64,000 bases of DNA, taken from Anisus vortex. Its lineage: Eukaryota; Mollusca; Gastropoda; Planorbidae. Made by a program: the position numbers and the translations under genes. Positions 1 through 12,600 of this stretch are shown here, in pieces. The stretch is from positions 32,731,320 to 32,795,319 of the forward strand of contig OX421495.1 of assembly GCA_949126835.1 (NCBI GenBank). The letters run 5' to 3'. The notes below the pieces were generated by a model. That model was not told the DNA's origin and ran no database searches. It was given only the letters and a program-made list of their open reading frames with translations. Numbering within the stretch: the first letter of the stretch is position 1; every line of letters starts with the position of its first letter.

Positions 1-324
1 CAACTCGACATGTAAGATAACTACCCTCTACTGGGCCAATTTTGTTTAACAAAAATAAAAAGACAAATGCTATAGATAATGCTTTACAAATGTTTATTTT
101 ATTCGCCAAGTTTGTTATCGAAGTCTAAGCAAACCTTTACAAATGAAAGCTTTAATCGATATCTTTTTTAGTGGGTCAGAAATTCAGGGCGAATAACTTG
201 ATAACATTTGTTTTCCCTTAAGGGGACTTAACTCGGTTTTTTAAACAAAGCCAGATCAAACACTGACCTAGATATATAGGCAGAAATATAAAAAAAATTG
301 AGATTTAAAGAAATTGTTTGTGAT
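1..324. other. AT-rich sequence, nothing recognised
   Basis: No open frame, repeat or RNA gene is evident. Confidence 0.5.
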
Positions 325-635
325 CAGGGCCGGCTCGTCCATATAGGCAACCTATGAGCAAAATTTGGGGGAGGGGGGCACATAATTGAGTTGTTTTTTT
401 ATTATTTGGGGATTTAAAAATAAAAAATGAATTAAAGTTTTGTACTTCTGCGCCCTACCAGAGTAGGCAGACGAATTACTAGGTAATGTAAGGCTCAGGG
501 TATTTTAAGTAAGTTGTCTTAGAAAATAGGAAACTATGCCCAGACACTACTCAGTTTCTCCCAGCTGAAGGCACTTTAATGAGGGCGCAGACTTTGTTTT
601 TGCTTAGGGCATCAAAAACCCTATAGCCGGTCCTG
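325..635. mobile_element. hAT-like MITE
   Basis: Terminal inverted repeats CAGGGCCGGCTCGTCC (start) and CCGGTCCTG (end) bound about 310 bp of non-coding DNA. The flanks (TTTGTGAT and GTTGTGAA) look like a decayed 8-bp duplication. CAGGG termini are typical of hAT elements. Confidence 0.6.
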
Positions 636-645
636 GTTGTGAAGT

Positions 646-1215
646 ACACATATACATTATACATACCTGTTCAGTGGTTGTAGCCTTATACTAGATTATA
701 TACCTGTTCAGTGGTTGTAGCCTTATACTAGATTATATACCTGTTCAGTGGTTGTAGCCATATACTAGATTATATACCTGTTCAGTGGTTGTAGCCTTAT
801 ACTAGATTATATACCTGTTCCGTGGTTGTAGCCTTATACTAGATTATATACCTGTTCAGTGGTTGTAGCCATATACTAGATTATATACCTGTTCAGTGGT
901 TGTAGCCTTATACTAGATTATATACCTGTTCCGTGGTTGTAGCCTTATACTAGATTATATACCTGTTCCGTGGTTGTAGCCTTATACTAGATTATATACC
1001 TGTTCCGTGGTTGTAGCCTTATACTAGATTATATACCTGTTCCGTGGTTGTAGCCTTATACTAGATTATATACCTGTTCCGTGGTTGTAGCCTTATACTA
1101 GATTATATACCTGTTCCGTGGTTGTAGCCTTATACTAGATTATATACCTGTTCCGTGGTTGTAGCCTTATACTAGATTATATACATGTTCAGTGATTGTA
1201 GCTTTATACTAGTAG
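646..1215. repeat. 37-bp tandem array, about 15 copies
   Basis: The unit contains CCTGTTCAGTGGTTGTAGCC. Two variant positions (TCAG/TCCG and CCTT/CCAT) mix in the first half, while the second half is homogeneous. The last copy is degenerate. Confidence 0.95.
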
Positions 1216-1395
1216 TATGGGGTGTAACATATTGTTGACATAATTTTATAGAGAGGGGGGATCTCTGAAAATTTAACAATTGTTGACAAGTGGGAGGTAA
1301 AAATTGCCTAAAATTTGTAGACGTAATTAATGGACATCATATGAGACAATAATAAACCAATTTGATTGGTTAAACACACACACAGAGCTTATATA

Positions 1396-1880
1396 CATAG
1401 AGATTCATCATCATCATCATTGGCTCCATAGTCTCGAAAGACGATTAGATTTGCGCTCCTGTGATTTGGCCAGCCCTGCAAAATTGACTGTGTCTGTGGA
1501 GACCTATCCTTGAGAGACAGGCTCTATCGCATCTCTGGCACTTGAAAGCTGGACCGTTGGAGATTGTTAGGGGCAGCCTACTTTTCTTCGCTGCTCGTTT
1601 AGCCTCCGCCATAAGGCGAAGTTTGCCCTCTGCCGCATTTATACCGGTGTGTAAGTGCCTCTCCAATTATTTCTGTGCTGAGCAAGTTCTCCCAGTTTCG
1701 GACCTCTACATCTATAGCCTTTAGGTCACGTTTGCAGACGTCCTTGAACCTGAGTTGGGGGCGGCTGGTAGCTCTCTTGCCTTCCGCGAGCTCAGCATAT
1801 AGCAGGTCTTTTGGGATTCGCCCATCCTCCATCCTGGAAACATGGCCAAGCCACCGAACACGTCGAGATTATAGACAACT
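1396..1880 (-). pseudogene. 3' fragment of a non-LTR retrotransposon
   Basis: Minus-strand frames at 1832-1599 and 1666-1445 encode the C-terminal region seen in LINE reverse-transcriptase polyproteins: MEDGRIPKDLLYAELAEGKR, then a CQRCDRACLSRIGLHRHSQF finger-like motif. The two frames overlap out of register, so a frameshift breaks the frame near 1660. There is no upstream reverse transcriptase; it is a truncated copy. Confidence 0.75.
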
Positions 1881-3614
1881 TTTGTATGGCCACAATATAC
1901 CCACAGTTCAACTAGTAAGAAGATAAAAATGTTTAATGTAGAAACTTGTCATAGAAACAAAATTTGCCAGAAGACATAACAAAAAAAAGATAAATGAAAC
2001 AATTCATAAGAGAAATGTGTATGTGTGTGTGTATTTTATGTCAAATTTTTATTTTAATCATCTTATTTTTGAAATGACAAAATACAAACATTAAAAAAAC
2101 ATAACACAGATTAAAATATTTTGCCTTTTTTTATTCTACCCAAAAAAGCATGAAGTCATGAAGGATGTAATTTTCACAGTCGACTCAACACACTTTTTTT
2201 TTTACACATCTATTCTTTATGCATTGTCATTCAGTCAAATTGATCATAATTCATAACAACATTTGCTTTACAGTAAAGATTCTCAAACAACCGTACAACT
2301 TTCACTACTACTTGGAAGACATTGTATGGAGGGTCAGAGGTCTAGAAGCTTAACACTGAAAGTAATTATGATGGTCTTGGGTTTGAATCTAGGTCTTTTA
2401 TTTATTAACAAAATGTTTTTTGTTTTGTTTTACAGGGTCTAGAGAGTTTTCCTCAGTTTACCTAGCTATGAAAGGTATATTATTTGGGAAAATTGCATTT
2501 TTCTGATCACACAATCCCCTCATATGCTGTAGATAACAAAAATACCAACAACATTCATACTCACAACAATATAAAAACCATGACAACCAAAACAAATGTA
2601 GCAATCACAACATCCATATCTTTGTAAGAAGATAATGCAATAGCTAAGGCTGTGACTATTCAATGACAGCTTGCGACAGTATGACATTGGCATAGGATAT
2701 GACAAGCTTTATAGACATTCTGTTTCATCAATCGTTCACTGTCATATGTCACCAACACAGAATTGTGGGAGTGTAATTGTTACCCTGCTTGAACCCTGAT
2801 TAACCCTTAATAAACCATCAATGAGATAAAACTGCATGGTTCACTGGCAACAAACATACCACTTACACCACATGCAAAAAATGATACACATAGATAGATA
2901 TGTATATATATGTATATAAGACTAAGCCAGGATCAAATGTCCAATATCAAATTCAAAGTCTTATAAAACATTTAGCAGTTTACTGTTGTTATTGCACTTT
3001 AAGTAACTCAACAGTCTTATGTCAATAGTTTGTGGGATTTGAACATAATCATAGGTCCCATGTTTTCAAAGTATAGCGTACTTAATGAAATCCCTGAAGT
3101 TAAAAGGGAATTCATTTTGAAATGTACACATTTTTATATTCCTATAAATTTAAAAAATATAAATGGCAAAACATTTGTTCAAGGTAAGACATCATTAGTT
3201 GACATTTTGAGCTTTCATACAATTTTAATTATTTGTGGTGAAAACTGGTCTAGTGGATTCAAAAATATAGGTTTTGAGGCCCAATAAAAAAAAACCAGAA
3301 GATTTTGGTTCTTGTTCTGTTGGGTGTATACTAGTCTACAAGACTATGGTAGCAATCTGACATTTAGCTGGGAAAAGTAGAAATGGTTGCCCAAAATGTT
3401 GTCTATGCTTTCCCTTGAAAGCTGGTGGAATGCTACATTTCTAGTCACACTGTCCATAATGGTGGAAGGAGAAAATGAGGGGGCAGGGATAATTTATACT
3501 TTTACTATTTTCAAATATGAAACAACAGGAATTATTGACTTTTTAAATTTACAGTGTAGTATTTTCAAGCAGGTGAAACAATGTTTGGAATGACCATCAG
3601 GTGGGCAGCCAATA
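1881..3614. other. sequence downstream of TDP1
   Basis: Presumed TDP1 3'UTR and intergenic DNA. A tRNA-SINE-like segment with GGGTTTGAATCTAG occurs near 2380-2395. No gene was identified. Confidence 0.4.
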
Positions 3615-6600
3615 CTATAAAGGTGGGCACCAGATTGTACCAAAGGTGTCAGGCTTGTCAACACTAGGGACATCAACAAACCATGGACGATCTGAAACAC
3701 AGTAGAAACAACAAAATTTATATTATGACCATCAGATGAATACTTTTGACAGAAAACAAAAGACGAAGAGCCTTCAAAATTGACTAATTGAATATACATG
3801 GATAGTTGAGCTGTTCACCATCACTGACTAATTGACTAATTGAATATACATGGATAGTTGAGCTGTTCACCATCACTGACTAATTGACTAATTGAATATA
3901 CATGGATAGTTGAGCTGTTCACCATCACTGACTAATTGAATATACATGGATAGTTGAGCTGTTCACTATCACTGACTAATTGAATATACATGGATAGTTG
4001 AGCTGTTCACCATCACTGACTAATTGACTAATTGAATATACATGGATAGTTGATCTGTTCACCATCACTGACTAATTGAATATACTTGGATAGTTGAGCT
4101 GTTCACTATCACTGACTAATTGAATATACATGGATAGTTGAGCTGTTCACCATCACTGACTAATTGAATATACATGGATAGTTGAGCTGTTCACCATCAC
4201 TGACTAATTGAATATACTGACTTTCACTGACAACTTTACAGGCTAGGAATCTAATATAGTTCAGTGAGGAGGTGAAAATAAAACTATTGATGACATTGAA
4301 GGTGAAAATTGTCAAATGGAAATTAGAGATTTATTCCATTGTTAAATTGTTATATTAACTCATTCCATGCCGGGGGGTTTACCGCGTTTGTGCCAGGCCA
4401 TTTTTAGTTTGCTAGAATTTTTTTAGTTTGCCTTTATTGGTATTTATTCATAAATTTCTAAATGTATGTGTTTAGCAAGATACCTGTATTTCATATCAAA
4501 TTAAAGGAAATTAAACAGAGAATAATAACAAGTAGAAGTTAAAACAATATTATAATAATAGTTACCTCTTTATTAGTAATTTTTAGAGATCAAATTTTTT
4601 GTTTAAAAAAAAAGGAGCAAAAAAAATCGATCTTAACAGATTTTTATATGGTATGCGTAGCAGATATCCTATTCGGCTTGAAACCACTAAAATTATATCT
4701 ATTCCTGATCAGAATGCATTTTGAATTTTGAAAATATCATATACAGTTACTGAGTTATATGCATTTTTGTAATATTAGTATCAGCCGGAAAACGCCGATC
4801 CTTTATATTTCTATATAGTTTACATAGTCCTAGGCCTAACCATGAATGTCGGAATCTTTATTTAGTAAATAAACTGACAGTCCTCAAAACCAGATTTAAA
4901 TGATTTAAAGTTATTATCTGATAAATAGAAATTAATAATTAGCAATAAAAGTTTTTTTAATAGCAAATTTGACAAGGCCTAGAAACATTTCGAGTAGGCA
5001 TGGCTTGCTTTAAGTTGACAAGTTTAAACAGAAATCGATTAAAATCGTCATTTTTATTTAAAACCCAAAAGTAAACCAAGCAGAAAGGAAGCAGAAACAG
5101 TTGTCATTTGTTTGATAATATAAAAAGTCAAATTAATAGACTATAGCAACAAAATAAGCTTTGAAAACCAAATCCAGGATATATCATGAATTGCCATGGA
5201 AGTGCCGAGTGAAATCCACGATATATCGTGGATTGGCACGGAATGAGTTAAAGAACAGTAACTCGCTTTGACCATTGTTACATGTTGTTTATGCTCACTG
5301 GTCAGTTTGCAAATTGTTACTTTCAGTATTTTTCAGTAGTTAAATTGTTATGTGTGATCTTCAATTGTGGTTATGTGTTCAATTATCTCTTATTATAAAT
5401 TTCGTCTGTATTCTTCCATATACTTCTTTTGCTCCTTTTTTCAATACTAGTAATAATTCTCTGTTGGGTACAGAAAAAATTTATTTACAGTTCATAAAAT
5501 TAAAGCACACACAAGGGGTTGAAAGTTACTAGTTTTCTTTCTACTTCAACTTTCCAAAATCCAGTCCACAAATGACCAAAAACCCAACTTGACTGTGAAC
5601 GGGCAAGGCATGATTGTGTATACCCAAAGAAACCTGTTTAACCTGTTCAGTTTAGCATGACGGTTGGCACTGGACCAGGTATCCTGCGAATTTGTGACAG
5701 TGAAAAGGGGGAGGCCACTGGTCGTAAAGTTTATGTCCCAATTGTAACTGTAACACCCATATCTCTCAAAGTTTTATAACTTCTAAAACAACAGAGTTAC
5801 GTCTATTGTTAACATAAAGCAATGACAAATAGAACTATTACCTCTATTGTTCATATCATTCTTATACAATGTAATAAGAAGCATATTTCCACCAATATTT
5901 AGTTTAACCCTTTATGCAATAGTTATAAAAATATAAAAATTATATTCACATTAATTTGGTGAATAATTTAATCTTATTTCATTAGTTTATTTATATTAGG
6001 CCTAAGCAACATGATCCATCAGAACAAATGAGGATTCTATTGGTACTAAACAAGTACAAGTCTCCTTCTATCAATCATTTGGTTAATGTAATCTCAAACC
6101 CTGCTTTAAGGTCAGATAAAGTCTGACATGATAAAATTTTGTCTAAAAGTGTAAAAGATCCTTTTCATACAAAAGCCTACAATAAAAATATATTTCAATC
6201 AGTTTCAACACATTTCTTTTACCCCAACAGAATTCATATCATAAGAACTAACCTCCTTTTTTATAAGTCTGAGCTGGAAGATCGTAGGGCAGAGGAAAGA
6301 TTGGGCGGCTGGAATCAACAACTTTCTGTGTCTGGCTGGTCACGTTAAATGCATTCTTACATCCCTGGTAAATAAACGTCTACTTTATAACTCTATTCAA
6401 TGATGTCGCTTTTTTAAAAATTTAAAACATGCATAACACAGTGAGATTCATAGTTGCATATTTATAGTTTAGATAACTTTATGTTTATTAACACAATGTA
6501 ATGTTTAAAAAATCTAAACAAGTCTAAGCAAATTGTTATTTTTAAATAAAAGAGCTTACAAAACATTGTGGTAAAAAAAGTACACCAAGCTCATAGGATC

Positions 6601-9600
6601 TGATCATCAGCTGACTTTTGTCTTTCTCCAATGAACCCCAGGCAGCTTTAGAGAGATTGGCACTAGGAAAAAAAACATGAACAAAAACATAAAGGAAATA
6701 TTCATGGCTTCAAAGTTATACAACGTGAAAATAACAAAATCAACAACAACAACAACAACAACACACTATATAAAATGTATTTAAAAGGTAATAAGACTAA
6801 TAAAAGTGTAAGAATCAGGGTTCTAAAAATGACCATGAACTTGCAAAAGAATCTAGTTCACAGTGATTAAGTTTTAATGGAAGAATCTCATAAACACAGC
6901 ACTAATGTAATGTAATAATGGTTATTTATATAGCACTTCTCTCCATGCTATTACATTCAGCATGCTGAGTGTGCTCTTGGTATAAATTGCAGTGACCGAT
7001 GTATAGGTCACACAGCCACAAGTTAAAGAGAAATGTCTTTAAACTCATTTAAAAGTCTCTTTTTGTCCATGAACCACTCAGTGTCTGAGGTAATCTGTTC
7101 CATATAGAAGGCACCACAGATACAAAAAAGCAATCTGTTCCATATAGAAGGCACCACAGATACAAAATAGCAATCTGTTCCATATAGAAGGCACCACAGA
7201 TACAAAATAGCAATCTGTTCTATATAGAAGGCACCACAGATACAAAATAGCAATCTGTTCTATATAGAAGGCACCACAGATACAAAATAGCAATCTGTTC
7301 CATATAGAAGGCACCACAGATACAAAATAGCAATCTGTTCTATATAGAAGGCACCACAGATACAAAATAGCAATCTGTTCTATATAGAAGGCACCACAGA
7401 TACAAAATAGCAATCTGTTCTATATAGAAGGCACCACAGATACAAAATAGCAATCTGTTCTATATAGAAGGCACCACAGATACAAAATAGCAATCTGTTC
7501 TATATAGAAGGCACCACAGATACAAAATAGCAGACTCATAAGGACTTCTTTCATCGACACTGTTATTGTGATTAGGAGTGCAATACCTTTGATGGGGCAT
7601 GCTTTGGTAATCATAATTCTAATCATAAAGCCTGTTTTAAAGTGTACATTATAACAGTATCTCTACCTGGTGACCATAAACCATGCAGCTTGAGTTCCAT
7701 CAGGTGAAACTCTGGCGTAGGTCTTGATGTGTGGAACAGCTTTTGACCTCCCTCTACCTTCTGCCACCCACTGACTGTCATTACAAGTGAAAATAAAGTG
7801 TTGTGTAATGGCTTTATAACCTAGCAACAGAATTTCAATAACAAAATAATTTCAGTTTTTTTTTTCTTCTTTGTGAGTCAACCAATTTAACTGGCTGACA
7901 TATTTAACCAAAAGCTGGATTAACTCATTCCGTGCCAATCCACGATATATCGTGGATTGTGTTTTCGTAGCTTATTTTGTTGCTATAGCCTATTTAACTA
8001 TTAATTTGACTTTTTATATTATTAAACGAATGACAACTCTTTCTGCTTCCTTTTGCTTGGTTTACTTTCGATTCTTAAATAATAATGACGATTTTTAATC
8101 AATTTCTGTTTAAACTTTTGTACACAAAGCATAGCCACGCCTACTCAAAATGTTTCTAGGCCTTGGAAATTGTCAAATTTGCTATTAAAAAAACTTTTAT
8201 TGCTAATTATTAATTTCTATTCATCAGATAATAACTTTAAATCATTTAAATCTGGTTTTGAGGACTGTTGGTTTATTTACTAATTTTTTTTTGTAGTCCC
8301 TTTAACCTTGGCGGTCGTTGGGGGGAGCTAATGGACACTGGGTGTCCATTAGTCCTATCTTGGGCTTGGTAGACTTGGCGGCGCCCATCTCCTCTCCAAG
8401 TCGGTGGTGGATTTATAGCTGACTGCACCGAGGGTCGAACCCCTAATGTGGCACTTGGGAGTCGAGCTCGCTGTCGACTTTGCTAACCAGCCGCCTTTAC
8501 TAATTAAAGAATTCAACATTCGTGGTTAGGCCTAGCCCTATGTAAACTATATGGAAATGTATAGGATCGGCATTTTCCGGCTGATACTAACATTACAAAA
8601 ATGCACATAACTCAGTAACTATATGGGATATTTTCAAAATTCAAAATGCATTCTGATCTGGAATAGATATACCTTTAGTGGTTTTAAGTCAAATAGGATA
8701 TCTGCTACGCATTCATATAAAAATCTGTTAAGATCTATTTTTTTTGCTTTTTTTTTTAAACAAAAAATTTTATCTCTAAAAATTACTAATAAAGATGTTA
8801 ATATTCTTCTAATATTGTTTTAACTTCTACTTATTATTATTCCCTGTTTAATTTCCTTTAATTTGATATGAAATACAGGTATCTTGCTAAATAAATACCT
8901 TAAAAAATGTATGAATAAATAAGGGCACCTTAAAAAATTTCTAGCGGTCTAAAAATGGTCTGGCACAAACGCGGCAAACCCCCGGCACAGAATGAGTTAA
9001 CCCTTTGATGGCAGGACTTATGAACATTCCATTTTTTTAAATATTTGTTTTATAAACATTAACATAGAATCTGTGCCTTAACAAAGTATCTAAAGTATAG
9101 GAAACAACAATTGTTTGGCTCCAATAACAAAAAAGCAATAAATAAAAAAGGGACATCACTATGACTGCAGAAGAAATTCACTGAAAAACCTGGAAAGTGG
9201 TTTCTACTGTTTATAAAAGCAGTATTGAAAAGGTTAAAGACAGAGAGAAGCAAGTTTACAGCCACAGTAATGTTTGAGTGTGCTTAATCTGGCCACGTGA
9301 ACATATAGGCCTCAAATATATACACAGAGATCTGCATCATAAACATTTTCCAGCAGTAAAATTTCTCTACAAGAAAACAGACAATTATTAGATATACTAT
9401 AAAGTGAATTGCTATCCTACAAGGATCCTATCAAAATGTATTAAACTTATTAACAAAGTAAGCTCTCCAGGGTGGTGAGCAAGAAAGACAAATTTTAAAT
9501 CATTATACAAAAAAATAATAGTTGGCAGTTCATGTCATACATACCAGAAAAACTGAACCAGCCAAGGTTGCTTGGAGGCAGTTTTAATGCTGTAAGGGAC

Positions 9601-12600
9601 ACAGCCGCCACCATTGTAGCCCTCTAGGCTCAGTCGAATGTTGTCTAATGAAGGAAATATCTGATAAGAAAAACACATTCTGGCAGGTAAACATTATGTT
9701 TTAAATAAACAAGAAGTCACTGTAACAATACCATTTACCGACTTTTTTTTATTATTTTGTTCTAAGCAGGTTTTGAGCATTAACCCTTTGAATCCGGAGT
9801 CTCTGGCCCTAAAATTCCCCTTTCGCTGGGCTAATGAGGAAAATCAACACAAAACAGACACACAAGTAAAACATAAGACATTATGTTATAAAATTATAGC
9901 ATCCACTTTTTTAAAATAAATTTATCTCTATAAATATGTTTATAGTAAATATTTCTTATAAGTAGGTGAGTCATTCTGTATTTAGATATTTACTTCAAGC
10001 ATAGGCTTTGCACACTCCTTCTTTCGCTCATTATAATTTCATGGCCCAACTCAGGTCTCGACAACGTTTATTTATTATGTCTAGGTATATTTGGGATATC
10101 GAGTTCAAAGGGTTAAGACCTACTTACCAGATTCAGTTTGGTAGGCAGTAAAGTTCCAGTGTTTTCATTGCGACACACAGAGAGGGACAGCCCCCATTCA
10201 TTCAGCAGCCAGCTCTCTTTATTTGGCCCCAGGGACCCGATGCTGGAGAACTGACCAATCACTGGCCAGTTCTTGACCAAAGTAGAATCTGGTCCTCTCT
10301 CTGACAACACCTGGAGAAAAATACAAAATAGTATTGAAGTACTTTATTTCTTGGGCCCTGGACACATGATAAGCTTACAGCTTTGTGTGGTCACTCAATT
10401 AGCGTTCTCTTGAGTATGGGGCAGAGAATCAGCTGTCCACATAGTTGAGCCTCTAATGGCCAGACTAAATGTTAATTACATCCACATAATGCAACAAAAA
10501 AAAAGAAATTTTTTTCTTGCCTTTTTCAACTTCAAGTGTCCCCAGTTATGTTTACTGTTGTGGGTGTGTCTACCAGGTACAGATCCAATGATGTAAACAC
10601 TAAGAAGTAAATAGAAATAATTTAAAGTTGCTGGTGGCAAGAGACATAACTGTGTATAAAAAAAATCACCAAAATGCTACAAGATTTACTACCTCCTGAA
10701 CAATTCCCTAAATAGTAAATTATAACAGAATTATTGGTTTTCCTTTTTATACCATTTTTACAGAATTTTAAATATTACTTAACTTAACTATCTCAATGGT
10801 AATTAAAGTATTTTTCCTATCTCAATGGTAATTAAAGTATTTTTCTTACTTTCTAATTGTAATTATAAATAATGGTTGGTGAAAATATTTTTTACTTTTT
10901 CAAAGGTAAATACAAATATTCAAAATATTTGTCATACTTTCTTAAACAAGCGTTGCCTCGAGACATTTTCATTCCACTGTCATATCTCATATCAAATGGA
11001 ACACTATAATAGACTTTAATTTCTATTCCAAGTATAATAAAAACTTGGACACAGAGTCATCCAAAGCCTGATATGAAGACGTCCACAGGCATATAACAGA
11101 ATAAATCCAATAAATCCAACTACTGCCAATTTTAAAGCCCATATGGACATGAAAATGTGGACCATTTCCTACTTGTATAAACCAAACAACTAGCTAAATC
11201 TAGCTAAACTAGCTAAATCTAGCTAAACTAGCTAAATCTAGCTAAATCTAGCTAAACTAGCTAAATCTAGACATACATTAGTTCTTTTTTTATTTTATGG
11301 TAACACTCTACTTTCAGGTAGGTTATTGTGCCCATGGAATGTCAGTCACAGAAATAAGACAAACACTTGGGAATTGTGACTACAGACTTACTTGGCTGAA
11401 CTCATGTCATGTGCTTGGATGTGTTTCTCCCAAGGAGCGAGTTTGATTGACCTGTAGGCCGCGATGTATTGCAAGAGATCAGATTTGAACCCAGTGCTTG
11501 AGTCGCCCTTGTCTGATGAATTTTTCAAAGGTGGAAACAACGGGCTGATCCAGATTCTGACAATGGAAAAACATTAAAATAGAAATAATTAGACTTTCAA
11601 GATAAGATATAAACATAAAACTGCTTGAGAAAGAAACATGACAAGAGTTGTTTATCTTAAATTCTGACTAACTCTAACGCAGGGTGACAAGAGTTGTTTA
11701 TCTTAAATTCTGACTAACTCTAACGCAGGGTGACAAGAGTTGTTTATCTTAAATTCTGACTAACTCTAACGCAGGGTGACAAGAGTTGTTTATCTTAAAT
11801 TCTGACTAACTCTAACGCAGGGTGACAAGAGTTGTTTATCTTAAATTCTGACTAACTCTAACTCAGGGTGACAAGAGTTGTTTATCTTAAATTCTGACTA
11901 GCTCTAACTCAGGGTGACAAGAGTTGTTTATCTTAAATTCTGACTAGCTCTAACTCTAACTCTAACTCTAACTCTTGCTCTAACCCTAGCTCTAACTCTA
12001 ACTATAGCTCTAACTCTAACTATAGCTCTAACTCTAACTATAGCTCTAACTCTAACTATAGCTCTAACTCTAACTATAGCTCTAACTCTAACTATAGCTC
12101 TAACTCTAACTATAGCTCTAACTCTAACTATAGCTCTAACCCTAGCTCTAACCCTAGCTCTAACTCTAGCTCTAACTCACGGTGTAAAATACACAAAGCT
12201 CTGTGGCAAAATGATTTTGTAATTAGCTCACCCTTGAGTCTTCTGATGCCAGTCATCTTCTATCAGGTTTGCCGTGTGTATGACAACCCTCATCCCTGAT
12301 TCATACAAAAGTAACATCATCTTCCTAGCAACAGAAATATTGGTCAGAAAAAAACACACAAAAATAAATATTTTTTTTCCTAACTCTACATATTGTTCTT
12401 TTAATGATGCATTGAAAGAAGTTTCAATAATGTAACTCTCTGTGGAAGATGCTTTTGAATTTTTATTGAAGTAAGGGAAAGTGTTGAAGAATACCTTAGC
12501 ATGCATTAGACAGGATGAAGATAATTTATATAACGCATCTCTATAAATTTGTTTATTGTAAATATTCATTCTTAGTAAGCAAGTCCTTCTAGTATTTAGA

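Noticed and set aside
5657..5779. Short plus-strand frame of 40 codons ([20 protein letters not shown] start)
   Set aside because: Too short, antisense in TDP1 intron 15, no recognisable family or splice partners.
11946..12178. Telomere-like CTAACCCTAGC motifs
   Set aside because: Only a few CTAACCCTA units occur within a CTAACTCTAACTATAG array; no true TTAGGG run.
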